Assembly: GCA_050184295.1 (NCBI GenBank)
Contig: JBFXAM010000152.1
Location: forward strand, 1 to 9,656
DNA: 9,656 bases
Origin: JBFXAM01 sp050184295
GTDB taxonomy: Bacteria; Planctomycetota; Phycisphaerae; UBA1845; Fen-1342
Direction of reading: 5' to 3'
The notes under the pieces were generated by a model, which worked only from the letters and a program-made list of their open reading frames with translations, was not told the DNA's origin and made no database searches. Within the stretch, counting starts at the first letter, position 1, and the number at the start of each line of letters is the position of its first letter. Of the stretch, positions 1 to 6,247 are shown piece by piece. The translations under genes were made by a program, and so were the position numbers.

Positions 1-969
1 GAGGGCGGGGACGCTGTCATCGACGACGAAGAAGGCGTCCTCGGCGCTGAGCTGCTCAAACGCCGCCGACTCGCCGCCGGCGGAACGGTTCTTCTCTTCG
101 TTGAAGCGCAGATTGAACTCGTAGTGGCCCTTGCCATTGGTTTTGCGGTTGGCGTCCTCGACCCACTTGATGGTGCCGGTGACGACGTCCTCAAGCTCCT
201 TGCCGTCGAGCGTGTACTTGAAGCGGATGCCGTCGGTCAGCCAGTTGCCGGTCTCGTAGTCATAGTCGAGCCGGCCGTTGACGAAAGCGCGCGGATAGAT
301 GCCCTGCGGCCCGCGGGCGAGCTCGATGTTGTCGAACTTCATCGGGTCGCTCTTGCTCACCTTGAACTCCACGGTCCGCTTGCCGACCAGGCGCTTGTAG
401 GTGTACTCCGCGAGGTTGTCCTTCTTCTCCGCCTTGCCGAACATGCGGCCGGCGAAAGCGTCGGTGAAGCCCTGCACGGCGCCGATCGAGTCGACGACGA
501 TGCGCAGCGGGCGCTCCTCGGCCTTGCCGGCGCCGAGGTCATAGGCGCCGGTCGCCGTGTCGATGGGGATCACACCAACCCACTTCCCCGCGGTCTTCTT
601 CTGCTTCAGGTCTTTGGGGTTCAGCACGGCGAGATCGACGTCGAATCCGATCGCCGCCCCCTGCACGCGCTTGCGCAGGGTCTTGGTGTAGATATTCGGC
701 TGCCGGACGATCGAGCCGCTGAATTCGGTCGTGTCCGCGACGCGCAGCGTGAAGGTGTACTTGTCCTGCACGCCCTTCTGCGGCGAACCATCCGCGAACT
801 CGCCGCTCGAATCCGGCGTCGTGCGGGTCTTGAACTCGATGTCCATCGTGCCCGTAATGACGCCGTCCTTGGTGATGGCGTCGGACTGCTGGGCGGTCGC
901 CGCGACCGCGAGCAAGAGGGCGCCCGCCAGTCCGACGGCGCAACGCGAGGCAAGCTTCCACGTCTTCAT
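1..969 (-). CDS. Secreted protein of unknown function, C-terminus beyond the window
   Basis: I do not recognise this family. The minus-strand frame is open from the ATG at 969 to the left edge, giving 323 residues and no stop, so the C-terminus is missing. The start is chosen because AAAGGAG (plus positions 978-984) lies 8 bases upstream; an in-frame ATG at 987 overlaps that site and is less likely. Residues 1-26 form a clear Sec signal peptide: Lys2, Lys5 and Arg9, then a hydrophobic core (AGALLLAVAA) and a cleavage site of the AxA type, ATA|QQ. The mature part is rich in Lys, Thr, Asp and aromatic residues, has no membrane segment and no cysteine, and looks like a beta-rich periplasmic or exported domain. 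Near the visible end is EDAFFVVDDSVPAL. The gene is divergent from the sigma-54-type regulator across a 457-base gap. Coding is well supported by the signal peptide and ribosome site; function is unknown. Confidence 0.85.
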   Translation of the reverse strand, partial: MKTWKLASRCAVGLAGALLLAVAATAQQSDAITKDGVITGTMDIEFKTRTTPDSSGEFADGSPQKGVQDKYTFTLRVADTTEFSGSIVRQPNIYTKTLRKRVQGAAIGFDVDLAVLNPKDLKQKKTAGKWVGVIPIDTATGAYDLGAGKAEERPLRIVVDSIGAVQGFTDAFAGRMFGKAEKKDNLAEYTYKRLVGKRTVEFKVSKSDPMKFDNIELARGPQGIYPRAFVNGRLDYDYETGNWLTDGIRFKYTLDGKELEDVVTGTIKWVEDANRKTNGKGHYEFNLRFNEEKNRSAGGESAAFEQLSAEDAFFVVDDSVPAL

Positions 970-977
970 GGTCACAA

Positions 978-984
978 CTCCTTT
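978..984 (-). promoter_or_regulatory. Shine-Dalgarno site of the leftmost secreted protein gene
   Basis: AAAGGAG read on the minus strand lies 8 bases before the ATG at 969. It decides the start in favour of 969 over the in-frame ATG at 987, which overlaps the site itself. Confidence 0.7.
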
Positions 985-1031
985 CATGAGGTACCACCGT
1001 TCGAGATCGTCCCACGCCCGCGCGGCAAGAA

Positions 1032-1048
1032 ACCGCCGCAGCGGCGGT
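1032..1048 (-). other. Perfect inverted repeat in the leader of the leftmost gene
   Basis: ACCGCCGC and GCGGCGGT are exact reverse complements separated by one base, so a hairpin of 7 pairs with a 3-base loop can form. On the minus strand the stem is followed by TTTCTT, a weak U-rich tail. It lies inside the putative 5' leader of the secreted protein gene. It could be a weak attenuator, a protein binding site, or simple GC-rich coincidence. A second, shorter hairpin (CGCCGC TCC GCGGCG) lies at 1095-1109. Confidence 0.4.
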
Positions 1049-1063
1049 GTGTTCGTGCCGGCC

Positions 1064-1092
1064 ACCATACGGAACCACCGGCACGCCCGCAA
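1064..1092 (-). promoter_or_regulatory. Possible sigma-70-type promoter for the leftmost gene
   Basis: On the minus strand TTGCGG (1087-1092) is followed after exactly 17 bases by TATGGT (1064-1069). Each is a partial match to the bacterial -35 and -10 consensus (TTG of the first, TAT..T of the second). It would start transcription about 90 bases before the ATG at 969. In sequence this GC-rich such matches arise by chance, so this is only a candidate. Confidence 0.25.
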
Positions 1093-1426
1093 GCCGCCGC
1101 TCCGCGGCGCAAGCCGTCATTGTGCACACCACGCGGACGCACCGCGCTTAGAATTCCATCGGCTGTTTTGACGCGGCGGGTGCCGCCGCGGCGGCCGCCG
1201 TGCGTACGGCGTTCGTTCGGGCCTGGGCGGCGTTTTCGTGCGGCGTGCGGGCGGCTACGATGCCGCGACGCGGGAACGGCCCCGCGCTTTCGGGGGATCG
1301 GCCTTCGGCCGGTCTCATGCCGAGCCAAGCAACGCCTGCGTGACGCGCGTGCCGCCTGTGCGCGGTCGGCGCGGCTCACCTGGCGGGGGCGCGCGACGCC
1401 GAGCCGCCCCCGGCGACCGGAGACCG

Positions 1427-2794
1427 ATGTCTCAGACAGCGTTCATTCTGATCGTGGCCGCCGACCCGAACGCGGGGCAGCGCTTGCGCGACGCGCTGCG
1501 CGAGCGCTATGGGCATTCGTGCCTGGTTGTCCATGATCTCGAAGACGCACTCGATTCGATCCGCGCGAAACGCCCGGATTTGGTGGTGTGCGACGCGTGG
1601 ATCGACGGCGAAGCCGTCGCGTCGCCGCTTGCCGAGTTGCTCGACCGTCTCGCGAAGGACGCGACGCTGGCGGTCATCGGTGGCGCCGACCCGCTTCCGC
1701 CGACCGAGCAGGTGCGCGTCGTCGCGTTGCAGGCGGAGGACGATCCGCTCAAGCTGCTGGGACCGCTCTCGATCGCCGCGACGAAGGCCGTCAGTCGTCG
1801 CGAGGACCGCCTGCTCCGCGAATCGATCGAGGAACGCCGAACGGACGTGTTCGAGGGCATTGTCGGAAGCTCCGGCGCGATCAAGCACATCGTGGAGCGG
1901 ATTCGAAAAGTTGCGCCGCGCACGAATCTCACCGTGTTGATACTCGGTGAAACCGGTACCGGAAAAGAACTCATCGCCGAAGCGATCCATAAGCTCTCGC
2001 CGCGCGCCCACAAGCCGCTGCTCGCGCTCAACTGTGCCGGCCTCAACGAGAACCTGCTCGAAAGCCAGCTCTTCGGACACGTCCGCGGCGCCTTCACCGG
2101 CGCCGACCGTGATCAGAAGGGCTACTTCGTCGCGGCCGACGGCGGCACGCTCTTTCTCGACGAGATCGGGGACATGCCCCCGCTCATGCAGGCCAAGGTG
2201 CTCCGCGCGCTCGAGCGCCGCGAGATCACGCCGCTGGGATCGACCGAGGTCAAGCGCGTCGACGTGCGCCTCGTCGCCGCCACCCACGTGAACCTCAAAA
2301 AGGCGGTCGAAGACGAGCGCTTTCGTGAGGACCTCTATTATCGCCTGCGCCAATGGGTGATCGAGGTTCCGCCGCTGCGCGAGCGACGCGAGGACATCCC
2401 GCTGCTCGCGCATCACCTGCTCGAAGACGCGAACCGCAAACACAAGACGCGCGTCGACGGCATCTCCAGCGAGGCGATGCAACTGCTCACCAAGTACTCC
2501 TGGCCCGGCAACGTCCGCGAGCTGGCGAACGCGATCGAGACCCTCGCGGTCGAGGTCGAGGATCGCCGCATCGATGCCGACGACCTGCCGCTCGAAGTCC
2601 GCGGCTCGCGCGAGATCGTGCCGGTCGCGTTCAGCAGCATGGTCGGACTGACGATGGCGGACGCGGAGCGGCTGATGATCGAGCGCGCCCTGGCGTCGAC
2701 CAACGGCAACCGCGAGCAGGCGGCGAAGATGCTCAAGATCGGCACTCGCACGCTGTATCGCAAGCTCAAGGAATACGGTCTGCAAGCGCCGTAG
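1427..2794 (+). CDS. Sigma-54-dependent enhancer-binding regulator with a degenerate receiver domain
   Basis: This 455-residue NtrC-type activator should use ATP hydrolysis to remodel sigma-54 RNA polymerase. Residues 7-115 form a CheY-like receiver fold; the AAA+ domain covers about 144-375; a Fis-type helix-turn-helix lies at about 426-452 (NREQAAKMLKIGTRTLYRKL). Visible AAA+ motifs are Walker A GETGTGKE (174-181), the sigma-54 contact loop GAFTGA (221-226), Walker B TLFLDEIGD (241-249), sensor I AATHVNL (284-290), FREDLYYRL (299-307) and sensor II WPGNVREL (359-366). The receiver keeps Asp56 at the phospho-acceptor position, but the acidic pair reads AAD (11-13), the beta-4 Thr/Ser position is Gly-Gly and the usual Lys-Pro is Gly112-Pro113, so standard phosphorylation is doubtful. 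The ATG at 1427 was chosen because GGAG lies 4 bases upstream and the receiver fold begins right after it; the longer open frame is Arg-rich filler. No histidine kinase is adjacent and the target is unknown. Confidence 0.93.
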   Translation: MSQTAFILIVAADPNAGQRLRDALRERYGHSCLVVHDLEDALDSIRAKRPDLVVCDAWIDGEAVASPLAELLDRLAKDATLAVIGGADPLPPTEQVRVVALQAEDDPLKLLGPLSIAATKAVSRREDRLLRESIEERRTDVFEGIVGSSGAIKHIVERIRKVAPRTNLTVLILGETGTGKELIAEAIHKLSPRAHKPLLALNCAGLNENLLESQLFGHVRGAFTGADRDQKGYFVAADGGTLFLDEIGDMPPLMQAKVLRALERREITPLGSTEVKRVDVRLVAATHVNLKKAVEDERFREDLYYRLRQWVIEVPPLRERREDIPLLAHHLLEDANRKHKTRVDGISSEAMQLLTKYSWPGNVRELANAIETLAVEVEDRRIDADDLPLEVRGSREIVPVAFSSMVGLTMADAERLMIERALASTNGNREQAAKMLKIGTRTLYRKLKEYGLQAP

Positions 2795-2900
2795 CAGCGC
2801 GCCCGGTGGTGCGGTCGGGTTCGCGGTTTCTTCACGACGTCGATGCGCGGTCCGCACATCCGGCGGGCATCATCCGCGGTTCGCGGGAGTTGTGGAAAGG

Positions 2901-2918
2901 TCCGGGAAACGTCCCGGA
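2901..2918 (+). terminator. Perfect stem-loop after the regulator gene, possible terminator
   Basis: TCCGGGA and TCCCGGA are exact reverse complements around a 4-base AACG loop. The structure lies 106 bases after the regulator's stop codon. No T-tract follows on either strand, so it is not a classic intrinsic terminator and could instead be a protein binding site. Confidence 0.4.
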
Positions 2919-2946
2919 GACGCTTGGCCGACGCCCGAAAAGGGGC

Positions 2947-2994
2947 GCGTTCGGGAAGTGGAGCGTTCGGGAAGCGGAGCGTTCGGGAGTCGAA
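2947..2994. repeat. Three tandem 16-bp repeats
   Basis: Units start at 2947, 2963 and 2979, each beginning GCGTTCGGGA. The first two differ at one position (GCGTTCGGGAAGTGGA and GCGTTCGGGAAGCGGA); the third has diverged in its last bases (GCGTTCGGGAGTCGAA). CCCGAA at 2934-2939 is the reverse complement of the repeat core TTCGGG. The array is noncoding. It could be a cluster of regulator binding sites or a slippage-generated minisatellite. Confidence 0.85.
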
Positions 2995-3175
2995 GCGCTC
3001 TGGTTTGGCTTGCGGCGGTGTGCGCCCGAATCCGCCGCGCCACGCCGCGGGCGGGGCCGCCTGCGTGGCACGGCGGCGCGGATCGGCGCGGTTGCGGACC
3101 TGGTGCGGGCGTGGCGCGGCGCGATGGTCGGCGGTCGATGGTCCGCCGTCGGCGGCGGGGGGGCTCGTCGAGCGG

Positions 3176-3193
3176 GATAATATTTGATAGAAT
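3176..3193 (+). promoter_or_regulatory. AT-rich island with -10-like hexamers, possible promoter of the 3301-6247 cluster
   Basis: An 18-base AT-rich stretch breaks an otherwise very GC-rich gap about 110 bases before the ATG at 3301. It contains GATAAT (3176-3181) and TAGAAT (3188-3193), each one base off TATAAT. The best-spaced -35 for TAGAAT, TCGTCG at 3165-3170, matches only three of six bases. The composition shift is clear; the promoter call is tentative. Confidence 0.35.
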
Positions 3194-3300
3194 GGCCGCC
3201 CGTTTCGTGTCGTTCAGATCGGGTCGGATCCACGACGGAAAACGCCTGCCGCCGCCCGGTCCGGCGGACGCGGGCGACGGCGCGGCGTCGGGTGTCGGTG

Positions 3301-3645
3301 ATGGCAAGCGAGTCACAGTCGCGGTGGATCAAGCTCGCCAGCGCGATCGCGCTCTTCGGCGTCGCGGGCGTGATCTACTACACCTACGCCCATCAGCCGC
3401 CGCTGCTGCCCACCGACGTGAATTTCGTCTGCGTAGTGAGCGGGGAGATGTTCCGGATCGATCGCGACAAGGTGACGATCATCCCGGCGAAGAATCCGAA
3501 GACGGGAGAATTCACTCTGCTCCCGTGCGTGCGACGCGAGGACGGAGTCTATGTCGATCAACACTACGCGCCGAGCATCACTCGATTCGCGGAGACGAAC
3601 AAGCATGTCGACGCCAAAACGCTCCGAGTCCGCGACGGCACCTAG
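3301..3645 (+). CDS. Small membrane-anchored protein of unknown function, upstream of the pseudopilin
   Basis: The predicted protein has 114 residues. Residues 1-9 are polar with Arg8, then residues 10-29 form one hydrophobic segment (LASAIALFGVAGVIYYTYA), most likely an uncleaved N-terminal anchor. The remaining ~84 residues would lie outside the membrane. They include FVCVVSGEMFRID (42-54) and IPAKNPKTGEFTLLPC (61-76), with Cys44 and Cys76 the only cysteines, possibly a disulfide or the remnant of a zinc-ribbon-like fold. I do not recognise a named family. The ATG at 3301 was chosen because the transmembrane segment follows at once; GTG codons at 3292 and 3298 are alternatives and no strong ribosome site is visible. 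The end overlaps the pseudopilin gene if that starts at 3605, so the two are probably translated together. Membrane placement and linkage suggest a role with the pseudopilin, which is inference. Confidence 0.75.
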   Translation: MASESQSRWIKLASAIALFGVAGVIYYTYAHQPPLLPTDVNFVCVVSGEMFRIDRDKVTIIPAKNPKTGEFTLLPCVRREDGVYVDQHYAPSITRFAETNKHVDAKTLRVRDGT

Positions 3646-4825
3646 CAGCCCGTTGATGCACCGTGGTAGCGGTTTCCAATCGCCGCAGACTCCGCTTGAA
3701 GAGCGGCGCGCCAGATTTCCGGCGCGACTTTCTCCGCGGACTGCCCGCGTGCGGGTGCGCGTCGGATTCACGCTCATCGAGCTGCTCGTTGTAGTCGCGA
3801 TCATCGCGGTGCTCCTGTCGATCCTGCTGCCGAGCCTCGGTGCGGCGCGTGAGCAGGCGCGCTCGGCCGCGTGCGGGGCGCTGATGCGCGGCTTCGCGAC
3901 GGGATTCGCGACGTACTTCGCGGAGAACGACGAGTGGATCCCCGGCGTCAACACATCCGGCGTGGCGGTGCGCGCGGTGCAGAACGTGACCGGCGGAATG
4001 AACCGACCGCGCATGCCGGTTCAGAGTTTTGATTGGCTCACGCCAACCGTCGGTACCGATCGGGAACTGCCCGGGGCGCGCGCCGAGCGATTTCGCGAAT
4101 TGCTCGCCCGCTATCGCTGCCCGTCGCTGGCGGAGGTGCGGGCGGTGCTCTACACCGACAATGCGGGCGCGAGCCGAGACTTCGGGGCGTTCGTCCCACT
4201 CGCGGGCACTTTTCAGGCGACGAGCTACATGATGGCGGCACAGTTCCAGTACTGGGGCCGCGGGCGGGCGGGCGAACTCTCACCCGATCGCGGCGCCGCG
4301 GGCGCCCGTGTTCTCGCACTCACTCAGCCAACGAATTTTTCCGTTTGGAATTCCGATCGGTTCCGGGCCCGAATTCCGGAAATCGGCCGGCCATCCGCGA
4401 AGGCGCTGGTCGCCGACGGAACGCGATATCTCACCAACGCGTCCGTGCTCGACTTCGACGTAGCCCCCGACCCGACGTTCTTCGGCTCGTTCTCGGAAGG
4501 CGGGTGTTTCTGGGCCGGCTCGACCGCCTGGGGTGTCCGCGCCGGGTCGCCCAATTGGAACGGCACGCCCGTGGGCCGCGGTTCCGAGAGCGGCGGACAG
4601 AACCTGGCGCTGAGCTATCGGCACGGCAACCAGAAGGGCGTTCTCAGCGGCTCGGCGCGCGACAACAAGGGAGCGATGAACGTCCTGCTCTTCGACGGGC
4701 ACGTGGAGCGCATGGACGATCGCCGTTCGCGCGATATCAAGTGGTGGTATCCGAAGGGCGCGGTTGTCCAGGGGATCGGTGAAAACATGTTCGATGAGTA
4801 CGGCCGAGGCTACACCGTAGAGTAG
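3605..4825 (+). CDS. Type II secretion pseudopilin-like protein (prepilin N-terminal methylation domain)
   Basis: From the ATG at 3605 the product has 406 residues. It carries a class III prepilin signal: Gly54|Phe55 followed by FTLIELLVVV, with Glu59 at the +5 position needed for processing and N-methylation by a PilD-type peptidase, then a hydrophobic helix to about residue 76. The long C-terminal domain ends with LLFDGHV (361-367), the H-x-DG-type motif common in the large planctomycete pseudopilin-like families. Such proteins are thought to sit in the inner membrane or a pseudopilus. The start is uncertain. GGAG lies 10 bases before ATG 3605, which gives a 54-residue Arg-rich leader and a 41-base overlap with the upstream gene. 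ATG 3656 gives a 37-residue leader, and GTG 3749 gives a standard 6-residue leader, VRVRVG; neither has a good ribosome site. The family call is firm; the exact role and start are not. Confidence 0.9.
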   Translation: MSTPKRSESATAPSSPLMHRGSGFQSPQTPLEERRARFPARLSPRTARVRVRVGFTLIELLVVVAIIAVLLSILLPSLGAAREQARSAACGALMRGFATGFATYFAENDEWIPGVNTSGVAVRAVQNVTGGMNRPRMPVQSFDWLTPTVGTDRELPGARAERFRELLARYRCPSLAEVRAVLYTDNAGASRDFGAFVPLAGTFQATSYMMAAQFQYWGRGRAGELSPDRGAAGARVLALTQPTNFSVWNSDRFRARIPEIGRPSAKALVADGTRYLTNASVLDFDVAPDPTFFGSFSEGGCFWAGSTAWGVRAGSPNWNGTPVGRGSESGGQNLALSYRHGNQKGVLSGSARDNKGAMNVLLFDGHVERMDDRRSRDIKWWYPKGAVVQGIGENMFDEYGRGYTVE

Positions 4826-4843
4826 CCCCACTCATCGGTTCAC

Positions 4844-4848
4844 AGGAG
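4844..4848 (+). promoter_or_regulatory. Shine-Dalgarno site that places the dockerin gene start at 4858
   Basis: AGGAG lies 9 bases before the ATG at 4858, a normal spacing. An ATG at 4850 is only one base from the site and its frame stops within about ten codons. The site shows that ribosomes should load here, in a frame that is not the frame of the downstream dockerin protein. Confidence 0.75.
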
Positions 4849-4857
4849 CATGGCACA

Positions 4858-6247
4858 ATGTCCTTCTCGTCAACGCGGGTAATCCCGCGGCACCAATCCT
4901 TCCTCTCTCTCTCTCTCGTTCGTTGTTAGCCCTCTAATCGCCGACGACCCGGGGACGTGCGATCGATTGACGCCGTGCAGCGGCGGCGGCCGCGCGTGCG
5001 TCGACCTTCGATACGAGTGGCCCGCGACGTTGACCCTGCTCGGGTCCTGCTCTACCGCGATGTGCAAGGCTACGAGTAGTTGGTATTGTGTATTCGAAGG
5101 GAACGAGTACAGCTATAACTGCGGATCGTACGGATCCACAGACATCCAGTGCCTTTCCGGATCCGGGACGTACGCGGATGCGACCGCGATCAGCTTGTCG
5201 TGCGTTGAAGAACGGCACATCATTCACACGTACGCGGACAGCTACGTGGTTCCGCCCGCCGCCAATCAGTGGGAAATGCGCGTGCGCTCGCTCCACTGCT
5301 CATACTCTGATTACTGCATCGAATATCCGGATTATGCCCCGCCGAACGGAATCGGAATGGCGACGGCCCACGCGGTCGGGCACTTCGATTTCGATCCAGG
5401 TACGCTTCTGGGTGCGACCTGGTCCGGTGCGATGTCATACGCCGTCGCCGTCGCGCCCGAGCCCAGCGCGAAACTCCGACGACAGTTCGTGCTGTTCCAA
5501 GTTGACGAACCCGTTGTTCGCGGCATCCTCTCAGCGAACGGGCGGTTCGCGGCGATCGGCGTCTCGTACGACTCTGAAGATGACCAGTGGTCGACGACGC
5601 TTGAGTTCGGCGGTGGCGCAGGAGAATTCACGGTCGCCGTTCGCGATTGGACCGCAGAGGACGCCGCTCTCGACGTCGACGACGACGGTCGCTTCAATCA
5701 GTCGGATGTCGACGCACTTTCCGCATACTACGACAGCACCGAGCCGGACGACATTCGCCGATGGGATTTCAGCGCAGACGGTGAGATCGACGCCGCCGAC
5801 GCGGCCGTCTTACAGACATTCATCGACGCCGGCCTCTCTTCCGGAGTTTTCGGCGATCTCGATGGCGACAACCTGCCCGACTGCGACATGCTCACCGAGG
5901 CGAATAGCGCAATTGGGTACGAACTGGGTGATTCCCGCTATCGCGTCGAACTCGACTACGACCTCGACGGCGACACCGACGACTCCGATCGGGCTCACCT
6001 GCTGGGGCGCGAGCCGGTCGCGCCAACGGAGGGACTTTGCTTCGTCCTCGCGGACATGAATTGCGACGGCGCCGTCAACAACTTCGACTCCGATGGATAC
6101 GTGCTCGCGCTGGTCGATCCCGAAGGATACGCAGTGGAATATGCTGCCTGCGATCTGCTGCGCGGCGACATCGACCGGAATGGTCACGTGAACAACTTCG
6201 ACACGGATTTGTTCACAAACTGCATCATCCACGGGGGTTGTCCGTAG
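4858..6247 (+). CDS. Secreted cysteine-rich protein with dockerin-like repeats; frame broken at a CT repeat (possible phase variation)
   Basis: As written, translation from ATG 4858 ends after 23 codons at TAG 4927. With one extra CT unit the product is 463 residues. Residues 1-29 then form a signal peptide: Arg7, Arg11 and His12, the core SFLSLSLSFVV, and cleavage at LIA|DD. Residues 35-154 hold 11 cysteines, suggesting a disulfide-bonded extracytoplasmic domain I cannot name. From about 272 come EF-hand or dockerin-like calcium loops: LDVDDDGRFNQSD (272-284), WDFSADGEIDAAD (303-315), YDLDGDTDDSD (368-378), and a typical planctomycete pair, DMNCDGAVNNFDSD (400-413) and GDIDRNGHVNNFDTD (437-451). 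The two VNNFD units also resemble each other at DNA level. The first possible start in the downstream frame is TTG 4967, which would drop the signal peptide. The gene lies 32 bases after the pseudopilin stop, so it is probably in the same operon. No enzymatic domain is recognised. The alternative is a sequencing or assembly indel in an intact gene. Confidence 0.8.
4903..4917 (+). repeat. (CT)7C simple sequence repeat inside a signal peptide
   Basis: Seven CT units (4903-4916) plus a final C encode alternating Leu and Ser in the hydrophobic core of the dockerin protein's signal peptide. It is the only such dinucleotide tract I see in this GC-rich window. At seven units the ATG 4858 frame reaches TAG at 4927. 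At six it reaches TAA at 4935. At eight, or five, it runs on into the 426-codon frame ending at 6247. Confidence 0.9.

Larger units (their letters stand above)
970..1426. other. Divergent intergenic region, no gene seen
   Basis: This 457-base GC-rich gap lies between the divergently transcribed secreted protein and regulator genes. It holds the minus-strand ribosome site, candidate promoter and hairpins listed separately. The open frames crossing it have the arginine- and alanine-rich composition of GC-rich noncoding frames and no recognisable domain. No convincing promoter was found for the rightward regulator gene; TTGACG near 1168 has no matching -10. Confidence 0.6.
2795..3300. other. Intergenic region with repeats, no gene seen
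   Basis: This 506-base GC-rich gap follows the regulator. It contains a perfect stem-loop (2901-2918), three 16-bp tandem repeats (2947-2994) and an AT-rich island (3176-3193), listed separately. Open frames across it are low-complexity Arg/Gly/Ala translations with no start context or recognisable domain, so I see no gene. Confidence 0.6.

Noticed and set aside
124..1536. A 470-codon plus-strand open frame
   Set aside because: It lies codon-on-codon antisense to the secreted protein gene and continues through the GC-rich gap into the regulator start. It has no domain or ribosome site, and the opposite strand has a signal peptide and a strong ribosome site.
1376..2857. A 493-codon minus-strand open frame
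   Set aside because: It is antisense to the regulator, whose AAA+ motifs are complete. Long antisense frames are expected in high-GC coding DNA.
4967..6247. Translation of the dockerin protein from TTG 4967
   Set aside because: It has no ribosome site, and it would remove the signal peptide from a cysteine-rich, calcium-loop protein that must be exported. Upstream codons in the same frame encode the rest of a good signal peptide.
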